Counted from the stretch's first letter, positions 43,791 through 53,276 are shown. The stretch is 64,000 nt of DNA from Agromyces sp. S2-1-8 (GCF_021129215.1 NZ_JAJOLP010000001.1:310001-374000), one strand, 5' to 3'. The notes: generated by a model not told the origin, from the letters alone. Program-made: numbers and translations.

Positions 43791-46700
43791 ATGATGCAGC
43801 AACCGTGTACCCGGCCCGTCGGGCCGCCGCGTCGCTTCACCGCACTCGGCCTCGCCGCCCTCGTCGCGATGACGGGCCTCGGCTCGTTCGCGCTCGCGGC
43901 CGGCTCGACACCGAGCGTTGCCGAGGCCGCCTCGAGCGAGCCGACGCCGATCACCCCGAAGAAGGTGAACCCCGAGGTGCCCGTCGACGACACGGGCACC
44001 ACGCTCGGTGCGATCACCGCCGTCGAGCAGGACGGCGCGACCGTCACCCTCGAGGCCGAGCACGGCGCGCTCAGGGCGACCTTCCTCGACGAGCGCACCC
44101 TGCGCCTCGAGGCCACCCCGACCGGCGAGTTCACCGACCCCGCGAACACCCCGCAGGGCGACCCCGCCCGCACGGCGAACATCGTCGTCGGCGAGGACGA
44201 CTTCGACGAGGCATCCGTGACCGTCACCGAGGGCGACACGATCACCATCGCGACCGCGAAGGCGACCCTCGAGATCGACCGCGCCACCGGGCGCACCGCG
44301 CTCGAGCGCGCCGACGGCTCGACCGTCTGGTCCGAGTCCGAGCCCCTCACCTTCGGGCGCAGCTCGACGACCCAGCACCTCGAGGCGGTCGAGGGCGAGC
44401 AGTTCCTCGGCGGCGGCATGCAGAACGGCCGGTCGATCCACACGGGTGCGACCATCAACGTCGCCAAGAACTTCGACTGGGACGACGAGGGCTACCCGAA
44501 CGCGGTGCCGTACTACATGTCGTCGAACGGCTACGGCGTGCTGCGCGACACGTTCGCCGCCGGCAGCTACGACTTCGCGGCGGGCACGACGACGCACGCC
44601 GAGCAGCGGTTCGACGCGTTCTACTTCGTGGGCGACTACGAGGACGCGCTCGACGGCTACACGAAGCTCACCGGCCGGCCGATCATGCCCCCGGTGTACG
44701 CCCTCGAGTACGGCGACGCCGACTGCTACAACCGCTCGAGCCCGACCTACTCGGGTTCGAAGGACCCGGCGAAGCTGAAGACCCCGCAGGCGCTCGAGAT
44801 CGCGAAGGACTTCGTCGAGCACGACATGCCCGGCGGCTGGATGCTCGTCAACGACGGCTACGGCTGCGAGTACCAGGAGCTGCCCGAGACCGTCGACGCC
44901 ATCGAGGCCGAGACCGGCCTCAAGACCGGCCTCTGGACCCAGCGCTCGCTCACGCAGCAGGAGTACGAGGTCGGCGAGGCCGGCATCCGCCTGCGCAAGC
45001 TCGACGTCGCCTGGGTCGGGTCGGGCTACCGGCTCGCGCTCACCGGCTGCGAGGCCGCGCACGACGGCATCGAGCAGTACTCCGACGCCCGCGGCACCTC
45101 GCTCATGGTCGAGGGCTGGGCGGGCGCGCAGCGCTGCGGCATGCAGTGGACGGGCGACCACTCGGGCAACCTCGACGCCGTTCGCTGGCAGGTCTCGGCG
45201 CTCACGGGCGCCGGCAACTCGGGCCTGCCCTTCACGACCGGCGACGTCGACGGCATCTTCGGCGGCTCCGCCGAGAGCTACGTGCGCGACCTGCAGTGGA
45301 AGGCGTTCGCGCCCGCGCTCTACTCGATGAGCGGCTGGGCCTCGGTCGACAAGCGGCCGTGGCTCTACGGCGAGCAGGCGACGGCGATCAACCGCTCGTA
45401 CCTGCAGCTTCGCCAGCAGCTCATGCCGTACATCTACACGCTCGCGGCCGAGTCGCACCGGAGCGGCCTGCCGATGATGCGGTCGCTCGCGCTCGAGTAC
45501 CCGAAGGACCCGGGCGCCTACAGCGTCGAGGCCAACAACGAGTTCCTGCTCGGCAGCGACTACCTCGTCGCACCCGTCTTCACGAAGACGACCGTGCGCA
45601 ACGGCATCTACCTGCCCGAGGGCGAGCAGTGGGTCGACTACTGGACGGGCAAGCTCTACGAGGGCGGCCAGGTGATCAACGGCCACCCGGCGCCCCTCGA
45701 CAAGCTGCCGATCTTCGTGCGCGCCGGCGCGCTCGTGCCGCAGGGCGTCGTCGCCCGCAACGCCTCGTTCGTGCCCGAGGACTCGCCGATCACCCTGTCG
45801 GTGTACCCGCAGGACGAGAGCGAGTTCGCGCTCTACGAGGACGACAAGGTGACCCGCGGCTACGCCGACGGCGAGTCGAGCACCCAGGAGTTCACGGTCG
45901 ACGCGCCGGAGCCCGGCAAGAAGGGCACCGTCACGATCGGCATCGGCGAGCGCGAGGGCGACTACGACGGCAAGGCCGGCGCCCGCCCCTACGTGATCGA
46001 GGCGCACACGGGCTCCGCGCCCCAGAACGTCGCGGTCGACGGCACCGGCCTGAAGAAGGCCGCGTCGCTCGAGGCGCTCGAGGCCGCGGCATCCGGCTGG
46101 TTCTACGACGCCGCCGACGCCGGCGGGGTCGTGACCGTGAAGCTCGCGCCGATCGCCTCCGGCGAGCGCGCCGAGGTCGTGCTGGCCGCGACGAGCGCGG
46201 TCGGCGGGCGCGACGCGGATGCCTCGGCGGCATCGGTCTCGGTCGACCTGGCCGATCGCGTGTTCCAGGGCGACGAGACCACGGTGACGGCGACGTTCCG
46301 CAACACCGGAACCAAGGCGAAGGACGACGTCGTGCTGACGCCGGCCGCGCCCGAGGGCTGGGAGCTCGTCTCCGCGACGGGCGACCGCGCCGGCACCGTG
46401 CAGGCGGGCGGCTCGGCGAGCGCCGAGTTCGTGTTCGAGGTGACGGATGCCGCGGCGGCCGACCGCCAGACCGTCGGCGTCGAGGCGGCGTACACGTCGC
46501 AGCGTTCGCCGCAGACGGTGTCGGGAGCGAACCAGATCTACGTCGCCTACGGCTCGCTCGCGGGCGCCTACAACGCCGACGCGATCAGCGAGATCGCGAC
46601 GGCGAAGGCCGCGAACTTCGACGGCGGCGGCGCGAGCTTCTCGGCCGAGGCGCTCGCCCGCGCGGGCGTCACGCCGGGCTCGACGGTCACCGTCGGCACG

Positions 46701-47597
46701 GGCGACGCGGCGATCGGGTACACGTGGCCGGCGCCCTCGGGTGCGGCCGACTCGGTCTCGCCGGCCGGCCAGACGATCGCGCTCTCGGGCCGGGGCACGC
46801 ACCTCGCGCTCCTCGCCTCAGCTGCGTCGGGCGGCGGGGTGAACCCCGAGCTCGAGCTGCACTACGCCGACGGCAGCGTGTCGAAGCAGAGCGTGTTCTT
46901 CCCGAACTGGCTGCCGCAGGCCTCGGGCCTCGGCGGTGCGAGCGTGGCGATCACCTCGCTCGGGCGCAACAGCGCGACGAACCCGGCCGTCTACGAGTAT
47001 CCGACGTACAAGTACCAGGTGTACTCGAACGTGCTGCGGCTCAACCCCGCGAAGGAGCTCGCCTACGTCGTGCTGCCGACCGAGTCGCGACTGAAGATCT
47101 TCGACTGGAAGGTCGTCGACCAGCCGCTGCCGACGCCCCCGTCGGGCACGGTCTACGCCTCCGACCTGCCGTGGCTGAGCGCCACGAACGGCTGGGGCAT
47201 GATCGGCAAGGACGTCGCGAACAAGGACGCGGCGAGTTCGCCCGACGTTCCGCTCGCGATCAACTACACCGACCCGGCGACGGGCGCGAACCCGACGTAC
47301 GAGAAGGGCCTCGGGGTGCACGCGCTCTCGAAGATCACGTACTACGTCGGCGGGGCGTGCTCGGCCTTCACGGCCGAGGTGGGCCTCGAGGCGCGGTTCG
47401 CCGGCAACGTGATCTTCAAGGTCGACGCCGACGGTGAGAACCGCTACCAGTCGCGGACGTTCACGCCCGGGTTCGCGCCCGAGTCGGTCGACGTCGACCT
47501 CAGCGGCGTGCAGTACGTCGATCTGATCGTCGAGGCGCCCGGCAGCATCAACGGCGCCCACGGCGTGTGGGGCGACGCGAAGTTCACCTGCGAGTGA
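43791..47597 (+). CDS. Secreted GH31 family glycoside hydrolase with NPCBM modules
   Basis: 1268 residues. Signal peptide (about 10-42), GH31 N-terminal beta domain (~65-215), and a GH31 barrel from ~220 with YALEYGDADCYNRSS, GGWMLVNDGYGCEYQELPE (~350) and MQWTGDHSGNLDAVRWQ (~455, candidate acid/base Asp). The proximal C-terminal domain is LPMMRSLALEYPKDPGAY. An NPCBM-associated NEW3 domain (~811-903), an unassigned beta domain (~905-1110) and a C-terminal NPCBM module (~1120-1268, YEKGLGVHALSKITYYVGG) follow. It acts on alpha-glycosides or alpha-galactosides outside the cell. The nucleophile region (WVGSGYRLALTGCEAAHDG) differs from classical alpha-glucosidases, so specificity is open. ATG 43791 is preferred to a TTG at 43776. 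Confidence 0.85.
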   Translation: MMQQPCTRPVGPPRRFTALGLAALVAMTGLGSFALAAGSTPSVAEAASSEPTPITPKKVNPEVPVDDTGTTLGAITAVEQDGATVTLEAEHGALRATFLDERTLRLEATPTGEFTDPANTPQGDPARTANIVVGEDDFDEASVTVTEGDTITIATAKATLEIDRATGRTALERADGSTVWSESEPLTFGRSSTTQHLEAVEGEQFLGGGMQNGRSIHTGATINVAKNFDWDDEGYPNAVPYYMSSNGYGVLRDTFAAGSYDFAAGTTTHAEQRFDAFYFVGDYEDALDGYTKLTGRPIMPPVYALEYGDADCYNRSSPTYSGSKDPAKLKTPQALEIAKDFVEHDMPGGWMLVNDGYGCEYQELPETVDAIEAETGLKTGLWTQRSLTQQEYEVGEAGIRLRKLDVAWVGSGYRLALTGCEAAHDGIEQYSDARGTSLMVEGWAGAQRCGMQWTGDHSGNLDAVRWQVSALTGAGNSGLPFTTGDVDGIFGGSAESYVRDLQWKAFAPALYSMSGWASVDKRPWLYGEQATAINRSYLQLRQQLMPYIYTLAAESHRSGLPMMRSLALEYPKDPGAYSVEANNEFLLGSDYLVAPVFTKTTVRNGIYLPEGEQWVDYWTGKLYEGGQVINGHPAPLDKLPIFVRAGALVPQGVVARNASFVPEDSPITLSVYPQDESEFALYEDDKVTRGYADGESSTQEFTVDAPEPGKKGTVTIGIGEREGDYDGKAGARPYVIEAHTGSAPQNVAVDGTGLKKAASLEALEAAASGWFYDAADAGGVVTVKLAPIASGERAEVVLAATSAVGGRDADASAASVSVDLADRVFQGDETTVTATFRNTGTKAKDDVVLTPAAPEGWELVSATGDRAGTVQAGGSASAEFVFEVTDAAAADRQTVGVEAAYTSQRSPQTVSGANQIYVAYGSLAGAYNADAISEIATAKAANFDGGGASFSAEALARAGVTPGSTVTVGTGDAAIGYTWPAPSGAADSVSPAGQTIALSGRGTHLALLASAASGGGVNPELELHYADGSVSKQSVFFPNWLPQASGLGGASVAITSLGRNSATNPAVYEYPTYKYQVYSNVLRLNPAKELAYVVLPTESRLKIFDWKVVDQPLPTPPSGTVYASDLPWLSATNGWGMIGKDVANKDAASSPDVPLAINYTDPATGANPTYEKGLGVHALSKITYYVGGACSAFTAEVGLEARFAGNVIFKVDADGENRYQSRTFTPGFAPESVDVDLSGVQYVDLIVEAPGSINGAHGVWGDAKFTCE

Positions 47598-47639
47598 GGC
47601 CGGTGCGGGCCGCTTCCCCACGGCCCGCCCCGCACTGAA

Positions 47640-47676
47640 CGGATGCCTCGGCGAGCGCTGCTCGCCGAGGCATCCG
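47640..47676. terminator. Perfect 17-bp hairpin between GH31 and isomerase genes
   Basis: Arm GGATGCCTCGGCGAGC (47641-47656) and its exact complement (47660-47675), extended by a C-G pair, with a 3-base loop. It is placed between two convergent stop codons (47597 and 47688), so it can end both transcripts. Confidence 0.8.
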
Positions 47677-47687
47677 CTCGTTCGGGC

Positions 47688-49337
47688 TCAGAGTTCGACG
47701 CGCCCCACGAGGTTGACCTTCACGCCGAGCCGGTCGAGCATCGCGGCCTTCGCGACGAGGGCCTTGTCGGCGGTGTCGGCGTCGGGCGCGTAGACGAGCT
47801 GGGCGTGGTTGGCCTTGTGCCTGGCCATGAACTGGTCGCGGCTCACCTCGTGCAGCACGACGTGCGCGATCGGCCACTCGGGGTTCGTGGCGTTCTTGCG
47901 ACGGATCGTCTCCTCCTCGGGCAGCACGACGACGGTGGCACGCAGGAGGTCGGCCTGCAGCCGGCCGTCGGCGATGAACACGCGCGAGAGGACCACCTCG
48001 CCGGGCTTCGAGACGCCGTTGACCGTCGATCCGCCCGCCGGGAAGAACACCGGGTCCTGCCGCCACCCCTCGGCGTTCTGCCAGCCGCCGAGGTGCGAGC
48101 CGGGCACGGAGCCCGAGATCTCGTACACCCACACGAACTCGCCCGCGAACTCCTCGCCCCAGCGCACGTCGTGCAGCGTGTTGTCGGGGACCATGCCCAT
48201 CGCCCGCCAGATGCGGTCGGTGATGAGCGCGTCGACCGCGACGCCCTCGTCGGCCTCGTTGAAGTGCGGGAACGCGCGCCCCTCGTGCAGCACGCGCTCG
48301 CCGTCGCGCGACGTGACGGGCGGGCGCTCGGTCGAGTTGAGCAGGCCCTCGGCGAGGTCCGACGCCGGCACGAGGTCCTTCAGGCCCTGCTGGTACTGGA
48401 TGCCGACGGCGTCGAGCCCGAAGTCGTCGGCGATCCGCAGCGCGGCGATGTACATCTTGTACTGCCAGCGCAGCTGCGCCTCGGTGAGCTCGGTCGCCTC
48501 GTCGCTGCCGAGCTTGAACGTCATGCCCCGCTCGACGAGCCAGGCCCCGACCGCGTCGGCCTCGTCGTCGCCGACCGTCAGCATCTCGGCGTAGAGCGCG
48601 GACTGCGAGAGCCGCTCCTTGTAGATGCCGAGCCGGTTCAGCAGCTCGTCGTCGAAGATCGCGTTGTACATGCCCATGCAGCCCTCGTCGAAGACGCCGA
48701 TGATCGCCTTGTCGGCGAGCAGCTCGTCGGCGAGCGCACGCCCGAGCTCGACCTCGGCGGTGTCGGGCAGCTCTGGCAGGGGCCGCACGTGCGACGCGTC
48801 GTGCGTGATCGAGCCGGTCTCGACCCACTCGCGCAGCCCCTGCCGGAACCAGTCGTCGGTGAAGTCGACCGACCAGATCGTCGAGTACTCCCTGCCCATC
48901 TTGGTCAGACCGGCGTTCAGGCCGAGCAGGCCCACCAGGCCGGGCCAGTCGCCCGCGAAGTTCGCGACCGTGAGAATCGGCCCCCGGTGCGTGCGAAGGC
49001 CCGCGAGCACGTGGTGCGAGTACTGCCACACCGCTTCGGCGACGATCAGCGGCGCGTCGACCGGAATGGACTTGAACACCTCGAGCCCCATGCGCTGGCT
49101 CGAGATGAACCCGTGCCCGGTCGCGGGATCGACCTCGTTCGCGCGCACCACTCGCCAACCGAGCTCGCCGAGGGCCGCCGTGACGTCGGCCTCCATGGCG
49201 GCCTGCGTCGCCCAGCCCGCCGTGTTGGCCGACTCGCGCAGGTCGCCCGATGCGATCAGGTAGGCGGTGTTCGGCTCGGCCGCGGGGCGGGCCGCCGGCC
49301 GCGGGAGCGCGTACCGGGTCTGAGCGGTGTCGGTCAT
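47688..49337 (-). CDS. L-fucose/D-arabinose isomerase family protein (FucI-like)
   Basis: 549 residues (E. coli FucI about 591). Family segments: TAYLIASGDLRES at the N-terminus, LIVAEAVWQYSHHVLAGL, ILTVANFAGDWPGLVGLLGLN, GVFDEGCMGMYNAIFDDELL (~residue 220, candidate metal/catalytic acidic residues), YKERLSQSALYAEM, and near the C-terminus FMARHKANHAQLVYAPD (candidate catalytic His). FucI enzymes interconvert L-fucose/L-fuculose and D-arabinose/D-ribulose with Mn2+. Downstream of an FGGY kinase gene and near GH172/GH116/DUF4185 genes, the D-arabinose reaction is the best inference. ATG with a CAGGAGGC Shine-Dalgarno. No aldolase gene for an L-fucose route is nearby. Confidence 0.83.
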   Translation of the reverse strand: MTDTAQTRYALPRPAARPAAEPNTAYLIASGDLRESANTAGWATQAAMEADVTAALGELGWRVVRANEVDPATGHGFISSQRMGLEVFKSIPVDAPLIVAEAVWQYSHHVLAGLRTHRGPILTVANFAGDWPGLVGLLGLNAGLTKMGREYSTIWSVDFTDDWFRQGLREWVETGSITHDASHVRPLPELPDTAEVELGRALADELLADKAIIGVFDEGCMGMYNAIFDDELLNRLGIYKERLSQSALYAEMLTVGDDEADAVGAWLVERGMTFKLGSDEATELTEAQLRWQYKMYIAALRIADDFGLDAVGIQYQQGLKDLVPASDLAEGLLNSTERPPVTSRDGERVLHEGRAFPHFNEADEGVAVDALITDRIWRAMGMVPDNTLHDVRWGEEFAGEFVWVYEISGSVPGSHLGGWQNAEGWRQDPVFFPAGGSTVNGVSKPGEVVLSRVFIADGRLQADLLRATVVVLPEEETIRRKNATNPEWPIAHVVLHEVSRDQFMARHKANHAQLVYAPDADTADKALVAKAAMLDRLGVKVNLVGRVEL

Positions 49338-49386
49338 GGATGCCTCCTGGTGGGTGCTGGACGTCGGTGCTGGTGGTGGTTCGTGG

Positions 49387-50889
49387 TCATGCGCGGCCGC
49401 GCTGCTCGGCGGCGAGCTCGTGCACGACCTCTGCGCTCGCCGCATAGAGCCGCAGGTAGCGGTCGAAGAGCGCGTCGTAGGCGGCCCGCGCGGCGGGGTC
49501 GGGGCGGATCGTGCGGGCCGTCGGGTTCCAGTCGGCGATGACCGGGGGCGTCGCGCCGTCGCGCGAGGCGACCGCACCCGCGGCGAGGAAGGCCGCCCCG
49601 AAGCTCGCCCCGATCGTGATCTCGGGCACCTCCTGCACGAGCCCCGTGGCATCCGACACGATCTGCAGCCAGAGCTCGCCCTGCGTGCCGCCGCCGACCG
49701 CGACGATGCGGCGCAGGTCGGCGCCCGCGGAGCGCATCGTCTCGACGTTGTGCCGCACGCCGAGGGCGGTCGCCTCGAGTGCCGAGCGGTAGAGGTCGCC
49801 GCGACCGTGCTCGAGGGTGAGTCCGGCGATGACGCCGCGGGCGTCGGGGTCCTGGATGGGCGTGCGCTCCCCCGCGAAGTAGGGCAGGGTGACGAGGCCG
49901 CGTGCGCCGGGCCCCGACGCTGCCGCCTCGGCGAGCAGCTCGGGGTAGTCGGAGCCGGTGAGCTTCGCGAGCCACGCGGTCAGGGCGCCCGAGGTCGAGA
50001 GGCCGCCGGCGAGGTTGCGCGTTCCGGGGAAGGCGCCGGCCGTGGTCCACATCGAGGGGGTGCGCAGGGTCTCGTCGCCGGTGGCGATGAGGAACATCGT
50101 CGTGCCGTACATGAGCATCAGGTCGCCGACCCCATGGGCGCCGACGCTCACCGCCTCGGTCCAGGCGTCGATCGTGCCGACGATGACGGGCGTGCCCTCG
50201 GCGATCCCGGTCTCGGCGGCGGCCGACGCGGTCACGAGGCCCGCGAGGTCGCCGGCCCACGCGAGCGGGGGCGCCTCGACGGTCGCCGCGTAGCGCTGCC
50301 ACCACGGCTCGTGCCATGCCTCCGCCTCGACGTCGTAGAGGGGCGAGGTCTGGCTCGCCGACTGGTGGTCGAGCACGTAGGCGCCGGTCAGCCGCCGGGC
50401 GAGCCACGAGGCCGGCATGTAGAGGCGGCGGGCTCGCGCCCATGCTCGGGGCTCCTCGTCGGCGACCCAGGCGATCTTCGCGCCGGCGGCCTGGGAGGTG
50501 AGCTGCGAGCCGCCCACGCGCGCGATCTCGTCGGTGCCGAGCTCACGGTTCATCCGGTCGATCTGCGCGCCGGCCCTCGTGTCGACGCCGTAGAGGATCG
50601 CGGGCCGCACGGGCTCGTCGTCGTCGTCGCAGAGCAGCACGCACGGGCCCATGCCGCTCACGCCGACCCCGACGATCTCGGCCCCGGGCGCACCGCCCCG
50701 GAGTTCGCGGGCGAGCTCGACGAACTCGCGCCACCAGATGCGTCCGTCCATCTCGACCCACCCGGTGCGCGGGCGGTCGACCTCGTGCTGCCGGGTCGCC
50801 GTGGCGAGCAGGGTGCCGTCGCCCGCGACCAGCACGCCCTTGCTGCTGGACGTGCCGATGTCGACCCCCAGGGTGCATCGCACCGACAT
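49387..50889 (-). CDS. FGGY family carbohydrate kinase (candidate D-ribulokinase)
   Basis: 500 residues. N-terminal FGGY domain: TLGVDIGTSSSKGVLVAGDG (phosphate loop), GVGVSGMGPCVLL, ILYGVDTRAGAQIDRMN. The catalytic Asp is in VIVGTIDAWTEAVSVGAHG near residue 235. C-terminal domain: LPYFAGERTPIQDPDARG, IVAVGGGTQGELWLQIVSD. It phosphorylates a keto-sugar in the cytoplasm. Because it is followed by a FucI-type isomerase, D-ribulose (to D-ribulose 5-phosphate) is the likely substrate; L-fuculose or xylulose are alternatives. ATG with a GAGGAGGA Shine-Dalgarno. Its promoter contains the GAAATCGATTTC operator. Confidence 0.88.
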   Translation of the reverse strand: MSVRCTLGVDIGTSSSKGVLVAGDGTLLATATRQHEVDRPRTGWVEMDGRIWWREFVELARELRGGAPGAEIVGVGVSGMGPCVLLCDDDDEPVRPAILYGVDTRAGAQIDRMNRELGTDEIARVGGSQLTSQAAGAKIAWVADEEPRAWARARRLYMPASWLARRLTGAYVLDHQSASQTSPLYDVEAEAWHEPWWQRYAATVEAPPLAWAGDLAGLVTASAAAETGIAEGTPVIVGTIDAWTEAVSVGAHGVGDLMLMYGTTMFLIATGDETLRTPSMWTTAGAFPGTRNLAGGLSTSGALTAWLAKLTGSDYPELLAEAAASGPGARGLVTLPYFAGERTPIQDPDARGVIAGLTLEHGRGDLYRSALEATALGVRHNVETMRSAGADLRRIVAVGGGTQGELWLQIVSDATGLVQEVPEITIGASFGAAFLAAGAVASRDGATPPVIADWNPTARTIRPDPAARAAYDALFDRYLRLYAASAEVVHELAAEQRGRA

Positions 50890-50960
50890 GGCGCTCCTCC
50901 TCGATCACCGTCGTTCGCGTCGTCGCGGACGCTGCGTCCGCGCTCCGGCACTCTGCGGTC

Positions 50961-50989
50961 ACTCTATGCGAAATCGATTTCATGATCAA
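50961..50989 (-). promoter_or_regulatory. Promoter of the kinase-isomerase operon with LacI operator in the spacer
   Basis: Minus strand: TTGATC (50989 to 50984), 17-bp spacer, TAGAGT (50966 to 50961). The palindrome GAAATCGATTTC (50970-50981) fills the spacer. The stretch TGAAATCGATTTCGCATA is identical to the one in the transporter promoter at 63685-63713. Confidence 0.75.
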
Positions 50990-50990
50990 C

Positions 50991-51030
50991 CGCACGGGAT
51001 GCCTCGACCCGGCGCCGATGCCCGTGTGCG
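50991..51030 (-). terminator. Possible terminator of the LacI gene
   Basis: CGCAC-GGG (50991-50998) can pair with CCCGTGTGCG (51021-51030) with a 2-base bulge, starting 9 bases past the LacI stop. Long loop; weak evidence. Confidence 0.3.
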
Positions 51031-51038
51031 GGCCGCGC

Positions 51039-52022
51039 TCAGCCGGCTGCGCGCGCCGGCTGCAGCTCGCCGCGCAGCACGACGGTGCGGGCCGGCTGGT
51101 CGTCGCCGGCGATGCGCTCGAGCAGCATCTTGGCCGCCGTCACGCCCATGTGGCGGGCCGGCAGCCGCACGAGGGTGACCGCGCTCGGCGACAGCGTCGT
51201 GAACGGCAGCGAGCCGACGACCGCGACCCCGAGCTTCGGCGGCGTGAGCCCGTGCTCGGTGAGCACCTGGATCGCGCCGACGCCGAGCAGGTTGTTGCCC
51301 GCGACGACGGCGTCGGGCGGCTCGGGCAGGGCCAGCAGCTCCTCCATCACCTCGCGCCCGCCGTCGACGCGGAAGGTCGAGTAGCGCAGCAGTTCGTCGG
51401 GATCGACGTCGGGGAACTGGCGGGCGACCACCGCGCGCCATCCCTGTGCTCGTTCATAGGCCGTCTCGATGAGCTGCGGGCCCGTGATGCAGGCGATTCG
51501 CCGGTAGCCGGCTCGCACGAGGTGCTCGGTCGCCGCCTGGCCGGCCGTGCGGTTCGCCATCACCACGCCGTCGATGTCGTACCCGGTGCCCCGGTCGACC
51601 GCGACGACGGGGCGGCCCGCCGCCTGGATGTCGTCGAGGTTCGTCGTGTCGGAGGCGGCGGCGAGGATGACCCCGGCCATGTGCTCGGAGATCGCGATCT
51701 GGAGGTAGGTCGCCTCCTTCTCGAGCTGCGAGTCGGTGTTGCAGAGCACGACCGAGTAGCCCGCCTTCTGGGCGACGTCCTCGACGCCGCGGGCGAGCTC
51801 GGTGAAGTACGGGTTCTCGATGTCGGGGATCACGAGCGCGATCACCTCGGACTCCTGCTTGCGCAGGGTGCGCGCCGTGCGATTGGGCGTGAACTTCAGC
51901 TGCCTGGCGGCGTCGCGGACGGCGGCGACCTTCTCGTCGGAGACGGCCACGCCGTTGAACACGCGTGAGACCGTCGCGGGTGACACCCCCGCGAGCTTCG
52001 CCACTTCGTAGATCGTCGCCAT
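51039..52022 (-). CDS. LacI family regulator of the putative D-arabinan regulon
   Basis: 327 residues. Helix-turn-helix and hinge: TIYEVAKLAGVSPATVSRVF (residues 3-22) and PNRTARTLRKQESEVIALV (~45-62). The sugar-binding domain has IPDIENPYFTELARGVEDV, VILAAASDTTNL and AVVAGNNLLGVGAIQVL. Start at MATIYEVAK with an AGGGGC Shine-Dalgarno; an in-frame start 33 bases upstream gives a tail not typical of the family. The same operator occurs beside it (52081-52092), before the kinase (50970-50981) and before the transporter (63694-63705), so it is the likely common repressor. Inducer unknown, probably D-arabinose or an oligomer. Confidence 0.9.
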   Translation of the reverse strand: MATIYEVAKLAGVSPATVSRVFNGVAVSDEKVAAVRDAARQLKFTPNRTARTLRKQESEVIALVIPDIENPYFTELARGVEDVAQKAGYSVVLCNTDSQLEKEATYLQIAISEHMAGVILAAASDTTNLDDIQAAGRPVVAVDRGTGYDIDGVVMANRTAGQAATEHLVRAGYRRIACITGPQLIETAYERAQGWRAVVARQFPDVDPDELLRYSTFRVDGGREVMEELLALPEPPDAVVAGNNLLGVGAIQVLTEHGLTPPKLGVAVVGSLPFTTLSPSAVTLVRLPARHMGVTAAKMLLERIAGDDQPARTVVLRGELQPARAAG

Positions 52023-52048
52023 GCGCCCTGCCCCTGCGCCGGCCCGCG

Positions 52049-52094
52049 TTGACATGCCGGTGAGGCCACTTTACAGTGTTGAAATCGATTCCAA
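52049..52094 (+). promoter_or_regulatory. Promoter of the GH172 gene with LacI operator at the transcription start
   Basis: TTGACA (52049-52054), 17-bp spacer, TACAGT (52072-52077). The operator TTGAAATCGATTCCAA (52079-52094, core GAAATCGATTCC) begins 1 base after the -10 box and covers the expected start of transcription. It differs from the other two operators at one core position (C for T). Confidence 0.75.
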
Positions 52095-52142
52095 ACGCGA
52101 GCGCCGCAGCGCCGCGCCGACACACGAGGAAGTGGTCGCAAC

Positions 52143-53276
52143 GTGAATGCCCCGCACCCGCCGAGTCCGGACCTCTCGTCGATCGCCGCGATCCGGCCGC
52201 TGCAGACGCGGTCGATCTCGCCCGAGAACTTCGACGGGTCGAAGGGCGGCGGCGCCCGCGCGACCGAGGGCACCGGGGCCTCGTGCGCACGCGACCTCGG
52301 GCCGGGGTGGAAGATCTCGCCGAGCGTCGACATCACGGCCGGCGAGACCTTCGACCTCGCCGCGATCGACGGACCCGGCCGCATCACCCACGTCTGGATC
52401 ACGACGCATACCGACAACTGGCGCACGCTGATCCTGCGCGCCTACTGGGACGGCGCCGACGAGCCCGCCGTCGAGGTGCCCTACGGCGACTTCTTCTGCA
52501 ACGGCTGGGGCGTGTTCGCGCAGGTGAACTCGCAGGTCATCGCGGCGAACCCGCACGGCGGCTTCAACTCGTACTGGCCGATGCCGTTCAAGCGGGGCGC
52601 CCGGCTCACGATCGAGAACACCTCGGTCGTCGACGTGCGCGTCTACTACCAGGTCACCTACGAGATCGGCGGCGACTACGCGAGCGACGGCTACTTCCAC
52701 GCCCAGTGGCGCCGCTCGAACCCGCTCGAGGAGCTCGTGCCGCACACCATCCTCGAGGGCATCGAGGGGCAGGGCCAGTACGTCGGCACCTACCTCGCCT
52801 GGGGCGTGAACTCGAACGGCTGGTGGGGCGAGGGCGAGATCAAGTTCTACCTCGACGACGACACCGACCACCCGACGATCTGCGGCACCGGCACCGAGGA
52901 CTACTTCGGCGGTGCGTGGAACTTCGACATCCCGGGGCGGGGCTACACGGCCTACTCGACCCCGTACCTCGGCATGCCCCAGGTGATCCGGCCCGACGGG
53001 CTCTACGTCTCGCAGCAGCGCTTCGGCATGTACCGGTGGCATCTGCTCGACCCGATCCACTTCACGACCGGCCTGCCGAAGGTCGACATCCAGGCCCTCG
53101 GTTGGCGCAGCGGATGGCGCTACCTTCCCCTGCGCGACGACATCGCCTCGACCGCGATGTTCTACCTCGACCGGCCCACCGCCCGCCGACCGAAGACGCC
53201 GACGGCCGACGACCTGGAGGTGCACTTGGGCTCGGCCCCTGTGCCCGACCTGGGCGCGACGCCGCCGCGCACCTGA
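52143..53276 (+). CDS. GH172 (DUF2961) glycoside hydrolase, candidate exo-D-arabinofuranosidase
   Basis: 377 residues, no signal peptide, so cytoplasmic. It starts with RSISPENFDGSKGGGARATEG and WKISPSVDITAGETF, typical of DUF2961. The first jelly roll has GRITHVWITTHTDNWRTLILRAYWDG (split ~75-100), ARLTIENTSVVDVRVYYQV lies near 150, and the conserved CGTGTEDYFGGAWNF near residue 245 contains a candidate catalytic Glu. DUF2961 is now family GH172, whose known members cleave alpha-D-arabinofuranosides or difructose dianhydride. The operator in its promoter ties it to the kinase-isomerase operon and the transporter. GTG start with GAGGAA about 11 bases upstream. Confidence 0.87.
   Translation: MNAPHPPSPDLSSIAAIRPLQTRSISPENFDGSKGGGARATEGTGASCARDLGPGWKISPSVDITAGETFDLAAIDGPGRITHVWITTHTDNWRTLILRAYWDGADEPAVEVPYGDFFCNGWGVFAQVNSQVIAANPHGGFNSYWPMPFKRGARLTIENTSVVDVRVYYQVTYEIGGDYASDGYFHAQWRRSNPLEELVPHTILEGIEGQGQYVGTYLAWGVNSNGWWGEGEIKFYLDDDTDHPTICGTGTEDYFGGAWNFDIPGRGYTAYSTPYLGMPQVIRPDGLYVSQQRFGMYRWHLLDPIHFTTGLPKVDIQALGWRSGWRYLPLRDDIASTAMFYLDRPTARRPKTPTADDLEVHLGSAPVPDLGATPPRT

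Noticed and set aside
42770-47437. 1555-codon plus-strand frame in another frame than GH31
   Set aside because: It crosses the lipase gene antisense and the GH31 gene out of frame. The GH31 frame carries the signal peptide and catalytic motifs.
47688-50889. L-fucose catabolic operon
   Set aside because: FucI and FGGY families would allow it, but no fuculose-phosphate aldolase or fucosidase gene is present, and the shared operator links the genes to GH172 and the GH116 transporter operon. Kept as an alternative in the entries.
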